Shown: positions 1 through 5,906 of the stretch, piece after piece | Layout: the number at the start of each line of letters is the position of its first letter | Numbering within the stretch: position 1 is the stretch's first letter | NCBI GenBank assembly: GCA_051748565.1 | Contig: JBNJHN010000050.1 | Span: 1 to 15,256 of the forward strand | Origin: SKPH01 sp051748565 | Lineage (GTDB): Bacteria > Bacillota > Dethiobacteria > DTU022 | Direction of reading: 5' to 3' | DNA: 15,256 bases | Notes under the pieces: model-generated | What the model saw: only the letters and a program-made list of their open reading frames with translations | The model's database searches: none | What the model was told of the DNA's origin: nothing | Made by a program: the position numbers and the translations under genes

Positions 1-1005
1 TACATCACCGGAAATTTTAACTGTGATTGATTCCGGTAGATCTGTACCTTCCGGGTAATCTTCAAAGAGCTTGACAATCTCAAGGCAGCCCAGATCAGGG
101 GTGTCCGGAGTGTTGGTGATGGTTCCAATCGCCCCAGATACCGGCTCGCTTCCAGCCACTACTACCAGCTGTCGGTTTGCCGGGAGGTAGGTGGGTGACC
201 AACCGGAAACGGTTACTTCTTCGAATGTATAGGTGCCAGGGGTAAGGCTACAGAGCCGAGCTTTCCAATTATTCGTTTCATTAAGAATAACAGAGCCTGA
301 ATAAGTTACATCTAACCCTGTTATGTTAACACTGATCGGATCCGTGGGATTTTCTGAACTATTCCAGATCTTTTCGACTTCCAGGCAGCCTAGATCAGGG
401 GTATCACGACCAGGACAATAATCAGAGATTATTAATGATGAATTTGCAGCTGGTATACCCATATAGCTCACAAATGCCGTAAGTCCCTCCAAGTTGAAAT
501 AGGGGGTGTAAAATTGCATGGAGCCTGAACCATAACCTTCCGGATCATAGGTTCCGGATCCGGTACCACCAAGTTGAAGTACGGCAAGATCGATATTAGC
601 TTGATTGCCGGAAAGAATCCAATGTATCCAACCACTTTCAGTACGTTTGGGGTGAGTATTTACTAAATCACATCCCTCCGAGTCCGAACCCTGGGGGTAA
701 CCTGCCCAGTGAATACTACCGTCCCATGTGGACTGTGTTGATAACTCATTTGCACTCCCTGAAGCACCATCCGTGCCGTACAATACATTGGCTGGCTGTA
801 AATTACCATTCCCGAATAATATAATAACCGGGGTTATAACTAAAATTGATGCAACCATAAGTGCAATAACGGGCATAATTTTTTTGTACTTCATTTTCAT
901 TCGTATAAAATTAAGATTCCTTAATAATGCGGGCCTGGTAAAAATAGACCTCAAAACTCCTGTCAATGAGTTATGATAACCGGGAGAATCTTGCCTACTA
1001 ATCAA
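1..1005 (-). CDS. Cna-B-like repeat surface protein, C-terminus cut by window edge
   Basis: This is a secreted or surface-anchored protein whose coding frame runs off the left edge. From the ATG at 900 it reads MKMKYKKIMPVIALMVAS, a signal peptide with a long hydrophobic core. An N-terminal domain of about 130 residues that I do not recognise follows. Then come two units starting DTPDLGCLE, spaced exactly 300 bp (100 residues) apart. The complete unit has a lysine in VEKIW and a glutamate in TYTFEEV, the pattern of isopeptide-forming Cna-B/SpaA-like folds in Gram-positive adhesins and pilins. The start is uncertain. The frame is open up to a TTG at 1005, which has an AAGGGGGG site 8 nt upstream and aligns base for base with the ATG of the downstream paralogous leader, so I extend to it. 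The ATG at 900 gives a more ordinary signal peptide but lacks a well-placed ribosome site. A c-di-GMP-II aptamer precedes the gene. A C-terminal anchor would lie outside the window. Confidence 0.75.
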   Translation of the reverse strand, partial: MISRQDSPGYHNSLTGVLRSIFTRPALLRNLNFIRMKMKYKKIMPVIALMVASILVITPVIILFGNGNLQPANVLYGTDGASGSANELSTQSTWDGSIHWAGYPQGSDSEGCDLVNTHPKRTESGWIHWILSGNQANIDLAVLQLGGTGSGTYDPEGYGSGSMQFYTPYFNLEGLTAFVSYMGIPAANSSLIISDYCPGRDTPDLGCLEVEKIWNSSENPTDPISVNITGLDVTYSGSVILNETNNWKARLCSLTPGTYTFEEVTVSGWSPTYLPANRQLVVVAGSEPVSGAIGTITNTPDTPDLGCLEIVKLFEDYPEGTDLPESITVKISGDV

Positions 1006-1046
1006 CTTAATTGCCCCCCTTCTAAGTTCCAAAACTTTTAAAACCT

Positions 1047-1132
1047 AAAAGATGAGGCCGGTTTCACTACTGGCTCTGCCTGGCTCAAGTGACCATGTAC
1101 AAACCAGGAATCATAGCTTCCATCAATCTTTA
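1047..1132 (-). promoter_or_regulatory. c-di-GMP class II riboswitch aptamer, copy 1
   Basis: The transcript strand contains GGAAGCTATGAT, then GGTCACTTGA, then CAGTAGTGAAACCGGCC. This matches, element by element and in spacing, the class II c-di-GMP aptamer known from Clostridium (GGA..ATGAT..GG..CACTTGA..AGTAGTGCAACCG). A P1 stem can form between AAAGAT (1126-1131) and ATCTTT (1048-1053), extended past single-base bulges by GA/TC and GG/CC pairs. Class II aptamers sense c-di-GMP in mRNA leaders, often of adhesin genes. Just downstream, CTTTTA (1046-1051) can instead pair with TAAAAG (1035-1040) next to a short U run. This weak competing hairpin would fit ligand-induced expression, but that is inference. 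The region 1133-1313 is AT-rich. It holds an SD-like AAGGAGG about 25 nt before the aptamer and only a mediocre promoter candidate (TTGTAC at 1211-1216, 17 nt, TTTTAT at 1188-1193). Confidence 0.85.
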
Positions 1133-1313
1133 TAGTTTGTTTTAGTTCCTACCTCCTTATTCCAATTCCTGAATTCATAATGGCTAAATAAAAAATATCT
1201 ATAATTAAAAGTACAAGCTGTTTTATTAGATCTATTTGCATCATTATTCTACTTAAAATATTTGTAATTTATTAAATTCATTATCAAAATTAAGATTAAA
1301 TACTTGAGGTACA

Positions 1314-1826
1314 CTATCCTTTTGAGAGCCTGAGCAAAAATCCGCTGCCGACTATAAATGCCCCAAAGTAGACCATAATAAATAATGACCCACCAGAAGT
1401 AACCGGTAATGTACGAGGTGATTCAGGTGAAACAGTAAGTTCCTTTTCGCCGACTTGAGGTTGTCCTAAATCTAAGTCAGTTGGGGAATCCGGTCTGCCA
1501 GGTCTCTCGGGTTTCCCAGGTGTTCCAGTTCCGGGGTCGTCAGTTCCGGGGTCATCAGTTCCGGGGTCGTCAGTTCCGGGGTCGTCAGTTCCGGGGTCGT
1601 CAGTTCCGGGGTCGTCAGTTCCTGGGTCGTCAGTTCCGGGGTCGTCAGTTCCGGGGTCGTCAGTTCCGGGGTCGTCAGTTCCGGGGTCATCAGTTCCGGA
1701 GTCATCATTTCCTGGGTCAGATTCATAACAAGCCAATGCTGACAATGGAACCAATAACATTATTACTGCAACCATAAAAGCAATAACAGGCATTGCTTTC
1801 TTATGCTTGATTGTAAACTTCGACAT
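1314..1826 (-). CDS. Secreted GTDDP-repeat protein with sortase-like C-terminal signal
   Basis: This is a small surface protein of 170 residues. Residues 1-32 form a signal peptide (MSKFTIKHKKAMPVIAFMVA...), closely like that of the neighbouring Cna-B protein (KKxMPVIAxMVA). The mature part starts near Cys33; the context around Cys33 is not a good lipobox, so lipidation is unlikely but not excluded. About 11 tandem GTDDP pentapeptides follow, giving a highly acidic, probably extended stalk. A Pro/Arg-rich stretch comes next, and then the C-terminus: LPVTSGG at 140-146, a hydrophobic segment of about 20 residues, and RLSKG. That is the layout of a sortase sorting signal, but the G of LPxTG is replaced by S. 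With almost no room for a globular domain, it may be a wall spacer or stalk. The ATG has the SD GAAGGGAGG and lies behind a c-di-GMP-II aptamer. No clear terminator follows the gene. Confidence 0.8.
   Translation of the reverse strand: MSKFTIKHKKAMPVIAFMVAVIMLLVPLSALACYESDPGNDDSGTDDPGTDDPGTDDPGTDDPGTDDPGTDDPGTDDPGTDDPGTDDPGTDDPGTDDPGTGTPGKPERPGRPDSPTDLDLGQPQVGEKELTVSPESPRTLPVTSGGSLFIMVYFGAFIVGSGFLLRLSKG
1531..1695 (-). repeat. 11 tandem copies of a 15-bp repeat coding for GTDDP
   Basis: Eleven consecutive 15-bp units (plus-strand form ccggggtcgtcagtt) run without a break. They differ only by g/a at one position and one ccggg/cctgg change. A degenerate twelfth unit (1696-1710) codes for the GNDDS part. 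Period and phase match the codons exactly, so this is an in-frame coding repeat, prone to copy-number change by slippage without frameshift. The long open frames on the other strand and in other frames across it are repeat artefacts. Confidence 0.95.
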
Positions 1827-1870
1827 TAAGTAAACCTCCCTTCTAAGTTTTTTAATAAAGCTTATAACCT

Positions 1871-1955
1871 AAAAGATGAGGCCGGTTTCACTACTGGCTC
1901 TGCCTGGCTCAAGTGACCAAATAGAAGCAAGGCTTCATCGCCTCCATCAATCTTA
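1871..1955 (-). promoter_or_regulatory. c-di-GMP class II riboswitch aptamer, copy 2
   Basis: This aptamer sits in the leader of the GTDDP-repeat protein. On the transcript strand it reads GGAGGCGATGAAG, GGTCACTTGA, CAGTAGTGAAACCGGCC, the class II pattern. It shares a perfectly identical 54-bp block with copy 1 (1866-1919 versus 1042-1095) and an identical P1 5' strand (1943-1954 versus 1119-1130). The sequence between the two blocks differs, as expected for less constrained pseudoknot and loop bases. P1 can form between AAGAT and ATCTT. The CCTC at the 3' side of P1 could pair with the GAGG of the downstream ribosome site when P1 is open, which would make ligand binding favour translation; this is inference. 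Confidence 0.85.
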
Positions 1956-2238
1956 AATAGCAAATCTAAATTCTTGCTTCCTCCTTTTTTACAACTTAAA
2001 AATTAAAGTAATACTTATTATCGGTCATTCTCTAATAATGCCACAGTTTCAAACTGGATCTTTCCCGTATATAGTAATGCTTATAATACTTATAACCTAA
2101 TCCCCATTATGGCCACATCACCCTTAAGCGTTATATTTACTGGTAATATAGAGTAATATTTGCCACAAACGGCCATTTTTTTGAAACTACCAAAATATTT
2201 AATAATAATTTAATATTCGTTATAAATTTGTTACAAAT
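1956..2238 (-). other. AT-rich upstream region of the GTDDP gene with a small palindrome
   Basis: No gene is visible here. On the transcript strand an SD-like AAGGAGG lies about 20 nt before the aptamer, as it does before copy 1. A 13-bp palindrome, CAGTTTCAAACTG (2044-2056), sits where an operator could be. An ACCGATAA further down resembles a flagellar sigma -10 element but lacks a TAAA at the right distance. I cannot place a convincing sigma-A promoter, although one must lie in this stretch if the aptamer has its own transcript. Confidence 0.4.
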
Positions 2239-2269
2239 AAAAAAAGAGTACTGAAAAGAATTAGTACCC
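2239..2269 (-). terminator. Intrinsic terminator after the glucosaminidase gene
   Basis: On the transcript strand a 7-bp stem GGGTACT/AGTACTC (one G-U pair), with a 10-nt loop, is followed at once by seven T residues. It lies 37 bp past the stop codon of the glucosaminidase gene. It separates that gene from the surface-protein leaders further downstream. Confidence 0.8.
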
Positions 2270-2305
2270 CTGTTTGTTAAACCTCAGAAAGCCTTTAATT
2301 AAAGT

Positions 2306-3337
2306 TTATTCCATCTCATTTAGTAAAGTAAGAATTCTTTCGTGGTACGTTGGCGAAGGCGCCCATCTGCCGCTGAGATCTTCGACCACTTTAATCGATC
2401 CCGCCCAGGATAGCCTTGATACCGAATAGTATCGTCCATGCGGTTCACCAATAGGATCCAACCCGACATAAGCAGAGATGTGGTTAAAATGTGCCCGCGC
2501 CCCGTCTGCCGGTGATGCAAACTGCTCGTAATCCTCAGGTTTATCACCGGTTGCTTTTACTGTTTTTATACCGGCCCAATTGTTATATTCAGGTGGGACT
2601 ATGCCACTAAAGCGGCCAAAGCCTGTTTCATAGGCCGCCTGGGCGTAGAGGACTTCCGGACAGATGCCTGACTTTAAACCGTAATCCCAGTAAAGAGGGG
2701 CGATATCGATAAAACGCTGATGAGCTCCTTTTTCAATGGCCCACTGTTGAGCCCTGGCCATGGAAACCATCGGAGGTGAGATTATCGGGGTTGCAATTGC
2801 CGGTTTTTCGGGTTCGGTGACTTTGTCAGGCTTTGGTTCTTCCGGATTGCTATAAACCGGGGTTATTTCAGTAAATACAAGTTTTCCGGCTGATAAAGAC
2901 ACTGCCTTTATAACAGCGGGCAGTTTCGCTCTGAGAGCTGCCGGACTTTCTGTATATTCATGAACGTTAAATTTTTCTCCCCTGATTAAAGCCCGGGCAT
3001 ACTGATCAAGGATATCAGCATAGTCGACGTAGCCGCTGACACTGTCTAAGAGGGCGTAAGGTTTTTTGGAAGCAAAATCTTCGTATAAGCCGTTGGAGTT
3101 ACCCAATATTTTACTGGCATATGAATCGAGTAGTTCTTCATAGCAGTACTGATGGTAACTCCCGTCGCTGCTTTTAACAACAAATCCTTCAACTGCAGCT
3201 GAGGCAGGAGCGCCAAGAGTTAATATGAGCAGTATAACCAATAGGACAAGGCAGGCTTTTCTTTGTAAGTTGCAGAATATATTATACAGGAATGACGCAG
3301 GAAAATTTCTTTTAGGCCTATCTATAACCCTTTCCAC
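2306..3337 (-). CDS. Secreted glucosaminidase-type autolysin
   Basis: This is a 343-residue secreted peptidoglycan hydrolase. Residues 1-47 form a long signal peptide (basic start, hydrophobic core at about 29-41, cleavage near APASAA). Residues 50-160 are a domain I do not recognise. A Pro/Glu-rich linker spans about 161-190. From about 191 to the end is a glucosaminidase domain (endo-beta-N-acetylglucosaminidase, LytD/FlgJ type), seen from YAQAAYETGFGRFSG with the likely catalytic Glu237, then NNWAGIK, the FASPADGARAHF stretch and the final WAPSPTYHERI. The family cuts the glycan strand of peptidoglycan in growth, cell separation or flagellar and wall remodelling. The GTG start has an ideal AAGGAGGGG site 7 nt upstream. 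That site lies inside a terminator-like hairpin and behind a c-di-GMP-I aptamer, so expression is probably tied to the motile/sessile switch. It stands as a single-gene unit with its own promoter and terminator. Confidence 0.88.
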   Translation of the reverse strand: MERVIDRPKRNFPASFLYNIFCNLQRKACLVLLVILLILTLGAPASAAVEGFVVKSSDGSYHQYCYEELLDSYASKILGNSNGLYEDFASKKPYALLDSVSGYVDYADILDQYARALIRGEKFNVHEYTESPAALRAKLPAVIKAVSLSAGKLVFTEITPVYSNPEEPKPDKVTEPEKPAIATPIISPPMVSMARAQQWAIEKGAHQRFIDIAPLYWDYGLKSGICPEVLYAQAAYETGFGRFSGIVPPEYNNWAGIKTVKATGDKPEDYEQFASPADGARAHFNHISAYVGLDPIGEPHGRYYSVSRLSWAGSIKVVEDLSGRWAPSPTYHERILTLLNEME

Positions 3338-3371
3338 AAAAAAGCCCCTCCTTACTGAGGGACCGACAAAG
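3338..3371 (-). terminator. Riboswitch expression platform: terminator hairpin covering the ribosome site
   Basis: On the transcript strand GTCCCTC (3357-3363), loop AGTAAG, GAGGGGC (3344-3350) forms a 7-bp stem with one G-U pair. It is followed by six T residues and then directly by the GTG start. The 3' arm is part of the SD site, so the hairpin can stop transcription, hide the ribosome site, or both. The segment CTTTGTCGGTC (3361-3371) is perfectly complementary over 11 bp to the 5' edge of the aptamer (3473-3483) and shares GTC with the terminator stem. The two structures therefore compete. Confidence 0.65.
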
Positions 3372-3386
3372 CAGAAACAAATATAA

Positions 3387-3483
3387 CCTGCTTCGGCTGC
3401 CCGGCTGTCATAGCTTCTTTTAAAGAGGCCTTAGATCCTTGGCTTTGCGCCCCTGCCTTTCGACAGGTTTGCCTTTGTCGGTC
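3387..3483 (-). promoter_or_regulatory. c-di-GMP class I (GEMM) riboswitch aptamer
   Basis: The transcript strand reads AAAGGCAAACC, CTGTC-GAAA-GGCAGG (6-bp P2 with GAAA tetraloop), GGGCGCAAAGCC, GGATCTAAGG, then a variable P3 arm and GGGCAGCCGAAG. This is the GEMM class I layout, as in the Vibrio Vc2 aptamer: GGCAAACC, GNRA loop, GGGACGCAAAGCC, and GGGNNNCCGA at the 3' side. The G, A and C that contact the ligand in Vc2 have visible counterparts. One consensus A (GGGACGC) is G here. It precedes the glucosaminidase gene with a terminator-type platform. ACCTG at the 5' end can pair with CAGGT at the 3' end as an outer P1. Confidence 0.9.
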
Positions 3484-3501
3484 AGGTCAAACTGGTTATT
3501 A

Positions 3502-3529
3502 ACAGTATCGTTATTTAAAGAATTCTCAA
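3502..3529 (-). promoter_or_regulatory. Probable sigma-A promoter for the c-di-GMP-I riboswitch transcript
   Basis: The transcript strand has TTGAGA (3524-3529), a 16-nt spacer and TACTGT (3502-3507). Predicted initiation near 3495 is about 12 nt before the aptamer begins, which fits a short riboswitch leader. The -35 is 5/6 to consensus and the -10 is weak. Confidence 0.45.
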
Positions 3530-3574
3530 TTTTAAAGACAAGTATAGCTGAAGGCCCTGATAGTGTCAACTAAA

Positions 3575-4019
3575 TCAATAAATACGCAGGGCTTTGTCAG
3601 CCAGATCCAAACAATTATCGACTGCATCAAGCCCGAATTTTAACTCCTCTTCATTAATAGCGATTGGCGGAGCGATAATAATATTATTCCAGCGGATATA
3701 GACATATACACCCTGCTCACGCAAGCATTTGTTGAGCCGGGCCATGATTCCCGGATCCGGGCCGTTCCAGGGAGCTAAAGGTTCTTTCGTGTCGCGATCC
3801 TTATCATTCGACTCTCCCCCGCCCGTAGTAAAGAATACCTTGTTCAAATCGCCGGGTGTGTGGCTGACCATCAATTCAGCCAGCTCGCCCCTGGATTTGC
3901 TTCCAAAACTTGGAGCAATATAGCATAGCTTGTCGGCCTGCTCTTTAATTGCCTTCAAAACTTTTGAGTGCTGGTGGCCAATGTTTGTATTTACGTTCCA
4001 ATTCTTCCGCCGTTGCCAT
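3575..4019 (-). pseudogene. Collapsed paralogue of the class III aminotransferase
   Basis: This is a remnant of a second copy of the upstream aminotransferase. It begins MATAEELERKY, matching MSTIGELERKY of the intact gene residue for residue in position. It then jumps, with a change of frame, to NIGHQHSKVLKAIKEQ (loss of about 42 residues). It is open through HTPGDLNKVFFTTGGGESND and there joins in frame to KDRDTKEPLAPWNGPDPG, running to the normal C-terminus. The second junction removes about 250 residues. These include the YHG motif, the Cys-rich loop, the Asp that holds the pyridine ring and the PLP lysine, so it cannot be an active aminotransferase. The surviving 127-residue frame (3575-3958) is still open and could be translated. 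It lies directly after the sulfur-carrier gene. Identity to the intact copy in the C-terminal part is high, suggesting duplication followed by deletion. Confidence 0.85.
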
Positions 4020-4056
4020 GACCCGCCCGTAATTCAGATTTCTCAAGCGTATCTCA

Positions 4057-4326
4057 TTAACCCCCGCAAATATAAGGCACAATGGTTACATGGTCCCCTT
4101 CTTTTAAAGGCAGATCCAGCGATGCATGACTCCCATTGACAATGAATTCGGCAGTTAAACGGTTGTGATCATCTATAAGAACATAATTTAGTTTATCTTT
4201 CCATTCCCGGGAAAGGTGCAAGGCCAGCTGCTGCAGGTCAACAGTATGCTCCTCCAGCTGAATTATGTACTGATCCGGCTCGCCTTTTTTGGCATAAGGA
4301 GGGAGAATTTTTATAGTCAGATTCAT
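4057..4326 (-). CDS. MoaD/ThiS-family ubiquitin-like sulfur carrier protein
   Basis: This 89-residue protein has a beta-grasp-like pattern and ends in YICGG. The free C-terminal Gly-Gly is the hallmark of sulfur carriers of the MoaD/ThiS family, which are adenylated and thiocarboxylated at that end and deliver sulfur to molybdopterin/tungstopterin or other cofactors. The segment LPLKEGDHVTIVPYICGG fits the usual family end (L.dGDeV.i.Ppv.GG). MoaD-like genes are often found next to tungsten aldehyde oxidoreductases, as here with AOR two genes upstream, so supply of its pterin cofactor is the likely role. A ThiS role or an amino-acid or thio-metabolite carrier role cannot be excluded. The ATG at 4326 has only a weak ribosome site (AAGTGG). 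Confidence 0.8.
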   Translation of the reverse strand: MNLTIKILPPYAKKGEPDQYIIQLEEHTVDLQQLALHLSREWKDKLNYVLIDDHNRLTAEFIVNGSHASLDLPLKEGDHVTIVPYICGG

Positions 4327-4442
4327 TCATATCCACTTCGCTTCATCAGATTGTTGTACTTCAAGGTTCCAACATGGCAACTTTTCAATATAGTGTCACG
4401 ATCTCTAATAAAAACCACCCTGCATTTATGGCCGCCTTAATC

Positions 4443-4451
4443 ATTATAACA
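4443..4451 (-). promoter_or_regulatory. Candidate extended -10 promoter for the sulfur-carrier gene
   Basis: The transcript strand has TGTTATAAT, a perfect extended -10 element (TGnTATAAT), about 115 bp before the sulfur-carrier start. No good -35 is present, as is tolerated with an extended -10. It would let this gene be transcribed apart from the aminotransferase. Confidence 0.4.
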
Positions 4452-4497
4452 AACTTCACTACTATATTTTTTCATAGCTGCCCGGTCGTTACATATA

Positions 4498-4529
4498 AAG
4501 GGGCACGAGATTGTCTACCCATGCCCCTT
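4498..4529 (-). terminator. Stem-loop after the aminotransferase gene, possible terminator
   Basis: A perfect 8-bp inverted repeat, AAGGGGCA/TGCCCCTT, with a 16-nt loop lies 27 bp past the aminotransferase stop. The 3' side continues TTATAT rather than a pure T run, so it may be a weak terminator or an mRNA-stabilising hairpin. Confidence 0.45.
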
Positions 4530-4555
4530 GTGTTAATAATTAAATACCGGTCTTA

Positions 4556-5869
4556 CTATAAGGTTTCATCGGCCAGGTCAAGGCATTCATCAATTACATC
4601 AAGGCCGAATTTAAGTTCCTTTTCATTAATGGCAATCGGCGGAGCAAGGAACATGTAGTTCCAGCGCAGGTAGATATAAACCCCTTTTTCACGCAGGCAC
4701 TTATTGATCTGGCCTATTATACCCGGGTCAGGCCCGTTCCAGGGGGCCAGCGGTTCCTTGGTTTCACGGTCTTTAACCAGCTCGATCGCGGCAAAAAGTC
4801 CGATCGAACGGACATCACCGATTGAAGGATGCTTTTCTTTTAGTTCATTGAGGCGTGTTTTAAGTATTTCACCCATTGCGGCAGCGTTTTCGATCAATTT
4901 TTCTTCTTCATAAACCTTAACTGTAGCCACGCCGGTGGCGCAGGCCAGAGGGTGACCGCTATAGGTCAGGCCGCACCAGAGCATGTTTTCGTCCAGGTAA
5001 TCGGCAATTTTTTTATTAACCACTACCGCTCCAAGAGGAATATAACCCTGGGTAACCCCTTTGGCCATGGTCATCATGTCGGGTACAACATCCCAATTAT
5101 CCACCCCGAACCATTTGCCTGTGCGCCCCCATCCGGTCATCACTTCATCTGCTATAAGCAATACGCCGAATTCGTCACAGATTTCCCTGATCCGAGGCAG
5201 GTATTCTTTCGGGGGCACAAAAACACCGTTGGTACCGGTTACCGGCTCGACAAAGAAAGCGGCAATATTTTCAGGTCCTTCATAGAGCATTACTTCGCGG
5301 ACATGCTCTGCGCATTCCAACCCGCAGCCGGGGTAGGTTTGGCCAAAGCTGCAGCGATAACAGTAAGGTTCAAAAACACGGACCACACCGGGGATGCCAG
5401 GCTCAACCGGCGGACGCCGGGGATCTCCGGTCAGTGTAATCGCCCCGTAGGTGGCTCCGTGATAAGAGCGGTAACGTGACAATAACTTGAAGCGGCCGGT
5501 ATATTGACGTGCTATCTTGATCGCATTGTCATTGGCCTCGGCACCACCAAGAGTAAACAGGGTCTTGCAGAGATCACCGGGGGTATGTTTAGCAATAAGC
5601 TCAGCCAGTTTAGCGCGGGGCTCGCTGGCAAAGTTGGGTGTTACATAGCAGATTTTTTCCGCCTGCTCTTTTATTGCAGCAATAATTTTCGGGTGCTGAT
5701 GCCCGATGTTCATATTGACAAGCTGCGAGGAGAAATCGAGGTACTTTTTACCTTCATTATTCCAGAACCAGCACCCCTCGGCTCTGGTAACTTCTTCATA
5801 CTGGTTCTTGCCCTGGACTGACCAGGAACGCAGAACGTATTTTCTTTCTAATTCTCCGATTGTCGACAA
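4556..5869 (-). CDS. Class III PLP-dependent aminotransferase
   Basis: This is a fold-type I aminotransferase (PF00202 class), 437 residues from the TTG at 5869. That start has GGAGGTG 7 nt upstream and gives MSTIGELERKY, which matches the start of the pseudogene copy. The ATG at 5884 has no ribosome site. Visible active-site parts (numbered from the TTG) are GG at 108-109 in the phosphate-binding turn, YHG at 136-138, D241 in LLIADEV (pyridine nitrogen) and K270 in MTMAKGVTQG (Schiff base). A four-cysteine loop, CYRC...CGLEC (C170, C173, C182, C186), is notable. The family moves omega-amino groups (GABA, beta-alanine, taurine, diamines) to pyruvate or 2-oxoglutarate, leaving an aldehyde. The exact substrate cannot be read from sequence. 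The gene follows AOR by 82 bp, suggesting that the aldehyde is passed to AOR. Confidence 0.85.
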   Translation of the reverse strand: MSTIGELERKYVLRSWSVQGKNQYEEVTRAEGCWFWNNEGKKYLDFSSQLVNMNIGHQHPKIIAAIKEQAEKICYVTPNFASEPRAKLAELIAKHTPGDLCKTLFTLGGAEANDNAIKIARQYTGRFKLLSRYRSYHGATYGAITLTGDPRRPPVEPGIPGVVRVFEPYCYRCSFGQTYPGCGLECAEHVREVMLYEGPENIAAFFVEPVTGTNGVFVPPKEYLPRIREICDEFGVLLIADEVMTGWGRTGKWFGVDNWDVVPDMMTMAKGVTQGYIPLGAVVVNKKIADYLDENMLWCGLTYSGHPLACATGVATVKVYEEEKLIENAAAMGEILKTRLNELKEKHPSIGDVRSIGLFAAIELVKDRETKEPLAPWNGPDPGIIGQINKCLREKGVYIYLRWNYMFLAPPIAINEKELKFGLDVIDECLDLADETL

Positions 5870-5906
5870 AATCTGCACCTCCATTAGTTATCTATGCTCA
5901 TATATT

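Noticed and set aside
728..976. Plus-strand frame of 82 codons
   Set aside because: It lies antisense to the signal peptide and N-terminal domain of the Cna-B protein and has no ribosome site or recognisable feature.
1531..1710. Possible CRISPR array
   Set aside because: The units are 15 bp and directly adjacent with no spacers, and the period is in phase with a coding frame.
1481..1777. Open frames on the plus strand and in a second minus frame across the GTDDP repeat (RGRQF and LTTPE repeats)
   Set aside because: They arise only because a 15-bp repeat without stops is open in several frames; neither has a signal peptide or anchor, and only the 1314-1826 frame does.
2000..2030. Flagellar-type (sigma-28/sigma-D) promoter at ACCGATAA on the minus strand
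   Set aside because: The -10 looks right, but no TAAA lies 14-16 nt upstream; the four bases there are GTGG.
4952..5479. Plus-strand frame of 175 codons
   Set aside because: It is antisense to the aminotransferase, whose motifs are intact on the minus strand; no start signal or family match.
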